64,000 bases of DNA from Anticarsia gemmatalis (lineage: Eukaryota > Arthropoda > Insecta > Lepidoptera > Erebidae), in contig NC_134747.1 of the NCBI RefSeq assembly GCF_050436995.1, forward strand, positions 2,921,501 through 2,985,500, in the 5' to 3' direction. A model generated the notes under the pieces. That model made no database searches. It worked only from the letters and a program-made list of their open reading frames with translations, and was not told the DNA's origin. Position numbers and translations under genes: made by a program. Positions 47,456 through 59,276 of this stretch are shown here, piece by piece; positions within the stretch are counted from its first letter, which is position 1, and each line of letters opens with the position of its first letter.

Positions 47456-50400
47456 TCAATGCTGTGTTGGCTTAATGAGGGTTTGCCAATTAGGGTTGCA
47501 GGAATACGAAACTTTTTGTTGCTATGTTACAAATAAATGCTACCATGGCTGCATTGTTTATTCTTATGCTCATTAGACCTTTTCCTTTAAAACCTTAGAC
47601 GACAGACCTTTAAGTTGTTGTTAGTGTAAATGTTACTTAATAATAATATGTAGTTTTATGCTTCCAGTCTTTTACTAAAATAAATAGAAATATTAACAGC
47701 AATACAACATTACGTAGGTACAATTATTAACAAACAATATTTATTAACATGGTCTATCTTATACTCAAATGGGGTTGCCATATGAGTTATCCCATGAAGA
47801 AGAACTGACACTATTTTGTCCGACTTGTCTCGTGGTCTATCGTATTAACCCCATTTTAGTTGTCTTACAATAGTACAACTACCAATTTGTGTCTTGCTTC
47901 CCCTTCATGTCCCAAGATGCACTGTCATATAAAAAAGCAAAGACATCCATTTCTCTTTCATTAAGCACTTGAAGTAATAAAAAGCACGTTAATGTTTCAA
48001 TCATGACGAAAGTTGTTAAATATTCCCGCCACGTGCGCGAAATTTTAATAATTTATTTGGTGGGTACATTCTCATTCTTTTGCTACGTTTTCATTGGATC
48101 GTTAAATTAAATATTTTATAATAATTTTATTGGCCAACTGGGGTTTGTGTTAAGGCGGTAAACACACTTCGTAATTCAATGAGATAGTTAAAATGGAAAT
48201 TGGTTTGTAAGTTATTGTGTCTGTATTTTGTATTTAACGCATTTTGTTACTTTTCATATCGAAAAATATAGTTATTTTAAACATTCTTCTTTATTCCCGC
48301 AAGACTATATTTTGCTTTGTTTGCGGTGGAAAAAAATGTGTGATCGCTTAAAGGGACAAAAGCTTATTAGCCCCATAAATTAACAAGAAACCTAATAATA
48401 ATGCGAGACACAGTTTGTTAAATGAAGCGTTTTGCACGTGCTTTTATAACACATATTACGTACATCAAGCAGCTTTTATACCTATAAATATTCTACAAAT
48501 GTCACATAAAAATCACGAACGCGAACAAAAATCCAACAAAACGGCCTGAAAAATTCAACTTAAAAAAACAATCTTGTCTCAGAACGCACAATAAACACAC
48601 TCGAGAAATACGAGATTGTGAGAAAAAACTTCAACAACAATATAAAAAATTAACAACAGAGACTTGGTCTGACCCATTTTCATAGATTCGCTACACTCAC
48701 GGATTACAAAGCAGAGTTTCGAAGCACGTACCATGGTTTTTGCTATTGTAACAAGTTAGACGGGCAGTCTTGTACAGAACTTGTGCTATGGTACGACCAT
48801 GGAATTCTTAGGCGATTGGAACGAGCATAAAAAGGCCTCGATGGATTAATAAGACGGTTACGGAAGAGATTGAGGGGTGGAAACTGGAAAGGCATTATTA
48901 AAGTTTTTTTTAAAGATGTCTTGGGGTTGCGGTGTAACTTTTTAATTGTAGTGTTGAATTTTAAAAACGTATCTTGTGATTGGTTAAGTTTTCGTTCATT
49001 CGTGCTATTGACGACTAAACTGATGTGTACGACTTATTTCACCAAATTGATGCCATGCAAATATTTTGAAAGCAATCCATAGGAATAATAGTTTACCTAA
49101 TCAGTGTCTACACATCATAAAGCTTAGAGGTAAATGCCGTATAATTAATTTTATGCGGGACAGTCGTGAGTAGACTCTGAGTCAGCACATTCTGAAGTTG
49201 AACTGCAGATACATTAAGTGCAAAGAACTTTAAACGAAGAATAAAAATGAGAATTGAGAAAATACTAACTAATCTACTAGCAATATTATTCTAACTTAGA
49301 CTCAAAATATAATCCTATCATTACTAACCACCCCTTCAACCAAACCTTTAAGACCTAACACAGACTAAGCATTCAAAACAGTGCTTGTAGATACATAACT
49401 TTGTCTTTTATTTCCTCTTCAAATGTAGGTTGGTATAATAAAACGTAATACGTTTCACTGTTCATTTGCATAATATTATGGCGTGAACTTTGGATGCTGA
49501 AGATATTTTTATGTTATTTGCTTATTGACAATAAAATATAATAACGGTGTTTTCGATTTTGCGCGTTCGTTGGGAGGTTAGCTTTATATTGGCGATTTGT
49601 TGGGATTGTAATTTAACTTGTGTTTATGTTGATATGATATTTTTATAGTGAAAAGTATATAATATAGGAAATACGTACATAAAATCACGACTTTATTTAA
49701 ACTTTATGTTCTACTGACTGCCTTGAAACGTTGTGTAAGTTCTGATTTTTCAACGGTATTTTTTCTTTCAATATTAATTGACAGTGACAAAAAAAAATAT
49801 AACTAGTCAGAGCTTGCACAACAACTATTAGTTAGACAATAAGATTACAAAATATCAATCCAATGTACACACAAAACCAATGGAATGTATAATGTATGCA
49901 ATTATTGAAAACTTTACTACAAAGCAGTATATAATTGTAATGTACTCAATAAAACATTTGGTTTTCATCAGTTCAACCACAATTTAACGGGTGTTTTAAC
50001 TCAAAAATATCGCGGCGCGACCTCTCCTTAATTGGTGTAAAGTTAACTGACCATAATTTGTCGCGAGAGTTTGTAAATCATATAGAAATTTTCATTTAAA
50101 ATATACTCCCATTATTCTTGTCTTTGTTCTTATTTATGGGGTCAGAGGGCGTTTTATTATTATCACATTTTCACGCCTGTTTTTCGCGAAAAGACCTCTT
50201 CTGCCTTCTGCTATATATAACAGAAAGTATAAAAGGTCTTTGAATGCATTCTAATATTTAAGTTACAATAATTTATAAATGGGTAATAACACGTTGACAA
50301 AGCAAATAAGAACTTAGTAAACCACGCACCTAAAATTCTTTCGCTGGATAATCATAAAACATTTTAATAGATACTATTCAATAAACTATGGTCACTAATA

Positions 50401-51029
50401 AGTAGTAACTAACTTTTCTTAGCCACAAATACAATATGTTAATATTAAAAAGAATCAATGATGACTTAATAAAACTTGAAGATTCGAAATTCTGGAATAT
50501 ACACTAAGTACCGAAAAATTTCACCGAAAAATCGCCAACACCAATAAATCCAGACAACCCAACACAATTTTATAACGTCTTAAATCACCAACAAATTGCT
50601 TGAACAAAATTGTTGCTTCAAGTCATTAGTTGCAACATAAACTCTTATTATGAAAGTTGAAAGCCTATAAAAGTTCGAAGGCGCTCTTTTGATGGCTCCA
50701 AGCTGTATGTATGGTGTCCCTTTGACAGGCCAAACTAGCCTTTATAAAGAATTGCCTGGAGCGAGGAACACAATGGACGGTAGATGGAATATTCTCTTTG
50801 GTAGTTCACACTTTAAGTTTTGAAGGCATCTGGATTTGACAGGGTAGTTACATAGTTCGAGTGTTCAGTGCAATATTTGAGGAGTATAATGAATTTTCTT
50901 ACTAATGGAGAACACTTTTAATAAGGTGGATGCAAGTAGACTGATTAAAACTAGACTTATTATTATTAAGTTGATAGTTAACACGATATAGACTTAAATT
51001 AGATCCACATTATTCTTCTTTTTTGTATC
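47456..51029. other. 3.6 kb without recognised features
   Basis: AT-rich DNA with short frames, the longest 70 codons at 48870-49082 (+). No convincing gene, RNA or repeat was seen. Confidence 0.5.
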
Positions 51030-51115
51030 CTAGTATTATAAATGTGAAAGATTGTTTCTCATATGGCTTTCACGGCTAAACAACTGAACAGATTCTCATG
51101 AATTTTAGCACGAAC
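51030..51115 (+). mobile_element. Decayed repeat (TATTATAAATGTGAAAG type)
   Basis: AGTATTATAAATGTGAAAGA followed by GGCTTTCACGGCTAAACAAC and TGAACAGATTCTCATGAATT matches the layout of a lepidopteran interspersed repeat. A relative lies at 46790-46865. The 5' end and the microsatellite have been lost. Confidence 0.45.
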
Positions 51116-52954
51116 ATAAGCCAGTTTGAATAATTTTATTCAAACCGCAAATATTTGCTATTATATAATTCAAAAGGCAAGAGGCCGCTTTAAGAATCAT
51201 GACTCCATTCACATTTAATTTCCTTACAATTCAGAAAAAAAATTAAACAACACACAGTTGAACAAAAAAAAGCCTATACGAAGTCTCAAACAAGACGAAT
51301 CGGCGCAAATCTCTCTCAAAACTTGGTAAAGAATAATTTATGTGCTGTGAAGCCAAAATCAGTTTAAAAGACCTTCCAAAAGAGTACATTTAAGGGCCCC
51401 AAAGGTTCTTTAATCTTAATATGTAAAGAGGTATTTGTTTTAATAAATAATGAGTGAAAAGGACTCGCTCGGATTTTCTTATTTATGACTGTTACGTGTG
51501 CGATCTCAATATGGTGCTGCCAATGTATATAATTAATTATTGTAGAGAATGTTGCCATAAATTCAGTTTTATATCGCCAATAACATTTTTATGTTTTGTA
51601 CGTTTTATGTAAAATTGTAAAATAGATGTGTTATTGGTTTATTTGAATGTTTTTTTCGTTCAGTGACTTGTTAAGGGCATATCAATTTTTGGAAAGTATT
51701 TCTTTATGAACTTATCTGCATGCAACATACACTAACAAATTCATCGTAACCATTAAAAACTATACATTATCGAGCACATAAATAAATATAACAGTAAAAC
51801 CAGCAGTAAAACGTTTTTGAAAATAACAATTTTAAATATATTATTAGTTTAAACACTAAAATACTAGGAAACCTAGATACAATTCTCTACTAGTAGCAAT
51901 TTAAAGCGACAGTGACAAGCGGTGGCATGTGCGAATATTCTAACTTGAAATGTGGTGACAGACAGGTTTGACGGCTTGCATTTTGTTACTGCAATTGAAA
52001 TAAAATAAAAATGGAACTGAATTTCAGTAGTTTAGTATTTTTGACGAATACGCTTTAGAAATAGCTTTTAGAATGAAAAGCACAGTAAAGATGTTTGGGA
52101 GATACTAAAATGTATAGATTTTTGTTCATCATTGATAAACGATACTATCATCTTGCAAATTAATATTTATGAAATCAATCATTTAAAAAACTTGAAAGTA
52201 CTTTTTTCCGTAAGTAAATGAGGGATAATATTATTTAAATTATTTACCCATTAAGGAACAAAATAACAGTATTTACAAAAATACTATCTATAAAACCACC
52301 AAAAACTACAACTTAAATATTTCAACAAAACCGCAATAAAATTTATAAACCTCCATTCCACGTTCATTAAAAAGCTATAAAACCCGTGTTCAACGTTCAA
52401 AAATAAAAAAGCGAACCGAAACTAATTTAACGCTAATGTGTCTTATGCCGTAATACTACACTAGAACGCTAAAAGCTAATTGAAATAAGCTATATATACA
52501 CTGGCAACTGACCGAATGACATACGGATTGACAGGTTTCTTTGTTAACTACACCCGTGTGTCCTACGGTTGTGATTTTCTAAATCGAGATATGGGTGAAA
52601 TATACGGGAATATATTTTGGACGGCTGCGTTGTGTTCAATACATTTCCTGTATCAGAATCCTACAAGAAAACATTTCGCTGCTTATTTTTTAAAACTATC
52701 ACTTATTTTAACTTAACACTGTTACCTTTGTGTTTTGTATGTATTAGTCAATCTGATATGATGATGTTCACGTCTGAAAAGCGTGAGTTATTATTATATT
52801 CCATAGACTTATACGACGGCCCCTGCCGTGACTATAAAAATAAACTTCATGAATGTCGATAACATGAAAGCTAAAAGACCAAAATGAAGTCTGTAAAAAG
52901 TCTTCGAATGTCACCATAACCGTCAACGAGACTTGCCTTCATGATAACTCTCTT
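51116..52954. other. No recognised gene
   Basis: AT-rich DNA. An ATG frame at 52516-52716 follows a CTATATATAC sequence, but neither the product nor the context is convincing. Confidence 0.45.
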
Positions 52955-53153
52955 TCACCAAAACGTCAACAATCGAACTCCATACATTTTCGTCAACGAA
53001 AAGGAAACTGCTTCAGTATAGCATGAACAAAGACTGGCCGGTCATTGTATCGGACGCGTGTCACATAAACTGTCACATCTCACATCCGACCGTGCCCAAC
53101 AGCTTTTTATTTATGGAACTTATTACTAGAGCGTGTTTTTATACATATAATAT
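52955..53153 (+). repeat. Tandemly duplicated segment, copy 1
   Basis: About 199 bases that recur at 53496-53694 with a constant offset of 541 and only a handful of substitutions. The segment includes GGAAACTGCTTCAGTATAGC, GACTGGCCGGTCATTGTATC and GAGCGTGTTTTTATA. A more diverged similarity seems to extend upstream of both copies. Confidence 0.85.
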
Positions 53154-53495
53154 AGTACATACAAAAAAAAATTAAAAAGAACAAGATAATACAATGCCTG
53201 ACACTTATGATACTGTAAAAGAGGCGGATACACCGCGAAAGAGACAGAAAACCGAGACATAAGGATCGCTCGAGCGATCAGACACTCCAACCATTCCTTG
53301 ATTATAGGTAACGTCACAGTCACCTGCAATTGTCTCGCTTTTCACCTTCGCCAAATCTTATGCATGGCCTAAAGTCAAGTAACAGTCGTACTCTACAGTC
53401 GTGGTCTCATGTTTAGGTCTCTTGCCTCTGTCACAGCGCAAACCGCCGCCTCCAACTATGACTTACGATGAGAGTTGCTTTCATCAAATTCAACG

Positions 53496-53694
53496 TCACC
53501 AAAACGTCCACAATTTAACTCCATACATTTTCATCAACGAAAAGGAAACTGCTTCAGTATAGCATGAACAAAGACTGGCCGGTCATTGTATCGGACGCGT
53601 GTCACATAAACTGTCACATCGCACATCCGACCGTGCCCAACAGCTTTTTATTTATGGAACTTATTACTAGAGCGTGTTTTTATAGATATAATAT
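53496..53694 (+). repeat. Tandemly duplicated segment, copy 2
   Basis: Partner of 52955-53153, same orientation. The intervening 342 bases contain the perfect 16-base palindrome GATCGCTCGAGCGATC at 53264-53279. That palindrome has no counterpart beyond the second copy. Confidence 0.85.
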
Positions 53695-54280
53695 GGACGA
53701 TTTTACATCCGTGTTTGGTAGACCTATTTAAAAAAAAAACAGAAATAAATATTCGAATTGAACATACTATGTTCTACCCTAGGTTACCTATAAATTATCC
53801 ATGTGCCTATTAAAATCCATTCAAAGGTCTTAGCTTGAAATGGTAACAAACATACATCTGGACACACTTTCGTATATAAAAGAGTGGTAGTAGTACGATT
53901 GCTTTTAATTTGGTGTTCTAAAAAAGCAATACTGCTTTTGGCATTAATTGTATTCAGTTTTTATCATATCATCGAATATTAAAAGTCAATATATAACATT
54001 ATTTTTGGGCTGAATGTTTCTCTACACCTTTACATACAAATACATTGTCAAATGCGAAACATTGGTGTATTTCATAGCTCACACATTCCCATAAAAGGCA
54101 CATTATAAAAATATATAAATTAAAATACACACAAATTTAATCCCTTAAAAATAAAACAATATATTTAAAATCCATCATTAAACGCGAAACACTTGAACAA
54201 CAACGATCGCGAATCGTTACATTAATTGGAGAGTAATGTTCTATAATGTTGTATAATTGCACGCCACTGATATATCGTTT
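53695..54280. other. No recognisable feature
   Basis: AT-rich DNA with no recognisable feature. Confidence 0.5.
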
Positions 54281-54391
54281 CATTAACGAGTCGTCACGGT
54301 ACGTTGATGATAATGGACTTGTATAACACTGTGTCCCTGTGGATGGTTAATGTATTGCTATACGAATAGATAAGGGAACGTATTATTTTTC
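54281..54391 (+). repeat. Long direct repeat flanking a SINE, left copy
   Basis: About 111 bases, from CATTAACGAGTCGTCACGGT to GTATTATTTTTC, recur at 54618-54732 with a few substitutions and small indels. The two copies sit immediately outside a 5S-like SINE. Confidence 0.85.
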
Positions 54392-54617
54392 AGAGGCACC
54401 TATAGCCAGTTGCACTCAGTCGGTTAACGATTTGTAGGTTAAGCAGTCGTTCCATAGATGGGTGACCACATAGTGGTATTTGGTACGGCGTCTCCATCCT
54501 TGGGGGCACGTTAAAAGTCGTGCCGGTTGTTGTCTATAAAAATAACCATGTCAAAGGCCTTCGGGCGTCTTGAACAACTTTGACACCAGATTGATCACTA
54601 ACCATAAGATTTGAGTG
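54392..54617 (+). mobile_element. SINE with a 5S rRNA-like head, plus strand
   Basis: A plus-strand relative of the element at 26158-26447. It begins near CACCTATAGCCAGTTGCACT and contains GGTTAAGCAG (54437-54446) and CCATAGATGGGTGACC (54452-54467), the box A and box C counterparts of a 5S promoter. It ends after CATGTCAAAGGCCTTCGGGC and TTGACACCAGATTGATCACT-like sequence. Compared with the 26-kb copy it lacks about 15 bases between the boxes and about 20 bases further on. The AAG-type tail is not preserved. Confidence 0.75.
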
Positions 54618-54732
54618 CATTTAATGAGTCGTCACGGTACTTTGATGATAATGGACTTGTATAACACTGTGTCCCTGTGGATGGTAGTTAATGTATTGCT
54701 ATACGAATAGATAAGGTATCGTATTATTTTTC
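54618..54732 (+). repeat. Long direct repeat flanking a SINE, right copy
   Basis: Partner of 54281-54391, about 115 bases because of small insertions such as an extra TAG after GGATGG. Identity is roughly 95 percent by eye. Confidence 0.85.
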
Positions 54733-54945
54733 TAATTTCCAGATTTATCTTGTTTTCACCCAACTCAATATTTCTATATCAAACTACATGTATTTTTGAA
54801 ATACCTAAATAAGTTTTATTAATCTGAAGAATAATTTCTGGTAACTACCGATTTGTTGACGCATACTAGCAGCCATACCGCAAGTACAGTCAGTGTGTCC
54901 CGATGAAACAAAACCTAAGATACAAAGCAAATATTGCAGAAAGAG

Positions 54946-55080
54946 TGGCCTGGAGTTTCTTGTCAGCTCTTCTCATTGGCCCTACCTTCCGAACTGGCGG
55001 TAAATTCACTCTCTCTATCATTGACTATTACAAGTGTCAGCACTTGCCCTAAATGAATAAATGAATTGATTTTGATTTTG
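54946..55080 (+). mobile_element. 3' part of a common lepidopteran retroposon
   Basis: GGCCTGGAGTTTCTTGTCAG, TCTTCTCATTGGCCCTACCT, CCGAACTGGCGGTAAATTCA and the end TAAATGAATAAATGAATTGA with a GATTTTGATTTTG-like tail match a widespread lepidopteran repeat 3' end. No coding frame or 5' part is present, so it is a truncated copy. The parent family is not certain from the sequence. Confidence 0.55.
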
Positions 55081-56661
55081 CAGCAAACATCTATAACCAA
55101 TCATTAAGTTATTATCTCCATTCACAAATCCATTTCAAAACACCGAAATAGTCTAATATTTTCTTCTAAGTATCGCAGAAGGCTCATTCAGGCGGTCGTA
55201 ATTCCATCAGACGTCAATACCACAGCTACTTAGGGTTGTGGAGTCAATTTATTGTCTAGTAAATTCACCTTTTGGGGCAAGAATAGCTCCGTATTGTACG
55301 TGGGTGAAGCCCAAGGCCAGTAAAAGATGGATAGCCGGATTAAGACGACTTACCTGGAGGTTTTTGGGACTTTTCGTATGTCAATTTCATGTTAGTTATA
55401 TCAATAAAAACCGTTTTATAGCCTGATTTTGTATCCTGCATGCATGCTTTTCAACAGTCTTGTTTGCAGAAAAAATACAAAATTATTTGATAGAATTACC
55501 TCATGACCAACATAATACCACCCATAATAATATGAACTAACTTATTCTGGTCAAAATAAGTAAAACCATTGATGCTATGTAACCTCCATAATTTTTTTTC
55601 ACCTGTAATGGAATAGAACAGATACACACTAACGTTAAGTACACTATATTTCACATTATTTTCACCACCTTTGAAAACATTCACGTATACGTAAGTCAAA
55701 TGCAACACTGCCACTCGACTCAAACAAAACTTAAAACCACAGTAATAATTCTACTCTAAGAGGAAAACAAAGCAAAATACTTTAATTTTTAAACAGAACT
55801 AAGTCATGCTCCTGGCAGGAGTTGAAAACCCGAAGGTAAGCTTCGAAGGCGTATAGGGATTTTTATTTTCAGATCTAGACGTATTGTCTAGGCTGAATAG
55901 GCGTGAACGTCTCGGCGAGGATTTTGGGTTTCTGTTTTATTCATATTGCTCCTAGAATCACCCCTACTATGAGCTGTCATAAATTAAACTCTATCTCGAT
56001 AATGCCGAAATTGAATTGTATTATCGGCGCAAATAAGAGCAAAGAAACGTTTTGTTTGCAGACAGTCTTAAAAATTGAAGACTTCTATGATAAACTTCGG
56101 TTCAGTATTAGTTCCAATAAGGTTTCTACTCGAGTATCTGCTTGTTAAGTGTATGATATAAAGTTAAAATCATGACAATCAGACGAAACTAGCGCGCAAT
56201 CGTATTTAAGCTTTCATCAATGCAATCTAAAGGTTACTCAACCGTCGAAAGATCCTTTGTTCGATCAAACGTCTGAAAAAAGACAACGAAAAGTCGCAAA
56301 AGGTCGATAAAATTTATTTTAAAACTTTGTGGAATTTATAATATGCGTTACTTTCTTCATAGTACAGTTAAAATACTGGAAAATTAACACCCTTACTAAG
56401 AAACACTATTAGAAGATTCAGCTGAAACTCATCAAACGCATACCAGTTAACCGCAAACTCACTCGTTTATCACTCGAGACAAATGGTAGTGCTATCCACG
56501 CGGCTGATGGATAGCGTAAATATATGAACTGTTCGAACAAAGTCCTTCACTTTTGTTGCGAAACATCGCATAATGTTTATGAGGTTTTATAGAATAGTAG
56601 GATTTGTAGATATAGCAAAGTAATGTCTAAGGTACGGCCGAAAGTTGAATGACTTGCGTAA
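55081..56661. other. No recognisable feature
   Basis: AT-rich DNA with short chance frames. Nothing was recognised. Confidence 0.5.
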
Positions 56662-56872
56662 TCTATACTAATATTATAAAGCTGAAGAGTTTGTTTGTTT
56701 GTTTGTTTGAACGCGCTAATCTCAGGAACTACTGATCCGATTTGAAAAATTCTTTCAGTGTTAGATAGCCTATTTATTGAGGAAGGCTTATATCATCACG
56801 CTACGAGCAATAGGAGCGAAGTAGCAACGAGAAATGTTACAAAAACGGAGAAAAATATGACGCATTCTCTCT
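56662..56872 (+). mobile_element. 3'-truncated Helitron
   Basis: Starts TCTATACTAATATTATAAAG with a GTTTG tract and follows the family through GTTACAAAAACGGAGAAAAA and GCATTCTCTCT. It then breaks off about 35 bases before the expected terminal hairpin and CTAG. A large hairpin (56912-57034) follows within 40 bases, so the 3' end may have been lost when that sequence arrived. Confidence 0.8.
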
Positions 56873-56911
56873 AAAGCCCTTCTCCCATTACGATACGCCC
56901 GCGCGACTCTA

Positions 56912-57034
56912 GTCTCGGAGACTAGTCGCCACGAAGTATCTCACATACATTTGTATGGAGACTCTCACATTACGATACTGGTAGTCTCCATACAAATGTA
57001 TGTGAGATACTTCGTAGCGACTAGTCTCCGAGAC
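56912..57034. repeat. 52-bp inverted repeat, 1 mismatch (foldback/MITE-like)
   Basis: Arms 56912-56963 and 56983-57034 are reverse complements with a single mismatch (CGCCACGAAG versus CTTCGTAGCG) around a 19-base loop. The word CATTACGATAC occurs both just upstream of the left arm and inside the loop. It is the longest inverted repeat in the window and is most simply a small foldback transposable element. Confidence 0.88.
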
Positions 57035-59068
57035 GTAAAAATATTTTGTATCAGTATTTAATGCCCTGATTTGAATTGTCAAAAGCAATATTCAGTAGAT
57101 ATAGTAAACTTTCTTTTTGAACCTTATATACTTATAACGGAGACGTATACACTAGCAAAGACCAAGGCTGCGTATTGGGGTCTAGTAATTGGTTACTAAA
57201 GAAAGGAACGAAACCTTTACTAGTAAGGTACATGTTATTATTATGATGCTTACTTCAAGCTTCTTTCTATTCAATCTTCGATTCATCAAAAAACACGCGA
57301 CTAATATACATGAGGTTACTTTAACACTTAAATTCTTCGCCTAAACAACACATTTTCCAGAAAAATTATGCACCCTAAAAACATATTCAATTCCAAAAAC
57401 CACTTCCGTACATTCATCAAAAATGTCTGACAAATAATTTGAAAACTGCGAACGTTTAGAACGTCGCGTGACCGTCTACTATATATTTATTTGTGAATTT
57501 CTGACCAAACTTGTCAGATGTCAGAACTTAAATTAATGGATACCTTGTGTTAAACTTTTTATATGTTTGACTACGAAATAGGAAATGCAAATAGAGAATT
57601 TTGGAGCACATAAAATATTAACTTTAGTTTACAACTTTATTCGTGTTCAAAGTTTTCGGTTACAAAAAGTATCCTATGTGATAATCTAGGTTATAAACTA
57701 TGTATCAATGTGCCAGATGTCTTGCCAATGTACAGGTTTTGCTGAAAGGAGTAACATTAAGTACGGCCTTTAAAAATTCCACGCAAAGAAAGTTTATTAT
57801 AAGTATTATTATAATAACGTAAGTTGAGCATTTTTATTAAGCAACTCAGATTAAGCAGAGAAAAGCAACAGCAGATGAAAATCAGTTTTCTTTTTTAACT
57901 AATTAAGAGTAAAATAGCTAATTTAGGCAGAAATTGTTGTAGAAATTGTAAACTATTTAGTATCAGCTTCAAGTTTTTCAAAGTAACGTCATGATGAGGT
58001 TTAAAACTGTTAAATATTAAGCTTTATAAGGTTAAAGGTTAACCGCTAACCGGCACAATGTCGACGTGCTCGTAAAACAAGTTAATACGTCCACGATAAT
58101 ACCTCACAGTGTAAAACTGACGCGAACTGCATTAAAACATAATCTTATTACTTCGTTACTTTGTGCCGATAATATAATGTAAAGAGTAAGTAGTTTATTT
58201 TGTAATATCAAAAGATTAAAGAACAAATAGATCAGGAAGGAACGCTCTAGAAAGACATATACGGATGTCAGTGGTGTCCTTCAAAAAAGCCAGGTACGTA
58301 GTACTAGTACCGGCGCGGCGGTCAGGTAAAATATATGTAGATATGACTGAGGCATGGAAACTTCATAATAATAGTAGCAAATTTTAAGTTCTCTGGTCTC
58401 AGCCTACCGAAATGTTAAGTAAGTATGAACATAAGATCATGTTTGATTGTAATCCACTCGGTTGTACAGCTTGGAAGGTGATAGTATGATAAAAAATGCT
58501 TGAATCAAATAACTTCAAGCCTTTGTGGAGAATATTTTGAAACTACCCAATACACACACAACACAGAATTGTACACACATAACTAACAAACAGTTCCACG
58601 TTCGTAATCATACATCCTACGCCAGTATAAACCACCCACGAAAAGTAATTAAAACAGAAATGCAACAGTCATCTGTTAAAAGCCTACTAGAAAAAGGGGT
58701 AAACACTTAACTCAGTGCACTTGAAAAATGTACCAAGTCCATTAATTTGAACCGGCCAAGTTGCAAACAGTCGGCTCCCGTGAAAAATAGCCAAGTACGT
58801 TGTTTTTACACTAAAAGTATGTAAACATAATTAAAATTCCCAACTGCGGTGGCGCTGTATATTTTCTTGGCCGTTTTCATAAAAATGAAAATTTTTCAAA
58901 GTACTAAAGCCAACTATTTTTATGAGATTCTTGTGGGTGTATGATATTTTTATTGGAAGTTAAGTTTTGCTGCGTGTGCTATTAAATATTTTCAATAGAT
59001 AAGCGTTTTTGAGAGACTATTTATTATTAACGAAGTCGGCATTTTTAGATATTCGTATAAGAATGTAA
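57035..59068. other. No recognisable feature
   Basis: AT-rich DNA. The short GC-rich palindromic patch GTACGTAGTACTAGTAC near 58290-58310 is the only local oddity. Confidence 0.5.
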
Positions 59069-59227
59069 GGCTTGCTGCACACATATTTAGTTCGGCAATA
59101 TTTATCGAACAACAAACCCGACTCACAGGACTCACTTGCTCGGCTAGTGCCGATCGGACTACACATATTCGGTTATGCCGAACGGCTAGGCCGATTAATG
59201 CCGAACCGAATATGTGTGTGACAAGCC
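59069..59227. mobile_element. MITE-like element with terminal inverted repeats
   Basis: The left end GGCTTGCTGCACACATATTT and right end AATATGTGTGTGACAAGCC form imperfect terminal inverted repeats of about 29 bases. Inside, GCCGATCGG, CACATATTCGGTT and AACCGAATATGTG add further palindromic structure. At 159 bases with no coding capacity it fits a miniature inverted-repeat DNA transposon. No clear target-site duplication was found, so the superfamily is open. Confidence 0.6.
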
Positions 59228-59256
59228 AGTGTTGACCTTGCCTTGAGTCTACATCT

Positions 59257-59276
59257 GGGGGCACGGAAGTGCCCCC
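59257..59276. repeat. GC-rich 8-bp hairpin
   Basis: GGGGGCAC-GGAA-GTGCCCCC is a perfect 8-bp stem with a tetraloop, followed by GCAAGTCGAGCAAAAAAAAG. It stands out in AT-rich DNA and may belong to another repeat, since it lies just outside the MITE-like element. Confidence 0.6.

Noticed and set aside
52485..52716. TATATATA sequence followed by an ATG frame of 66 codons, promoter-like arrangement.
   Set aside because: TA-rich words are frequent in this DNA and the frame has no recognisable product.
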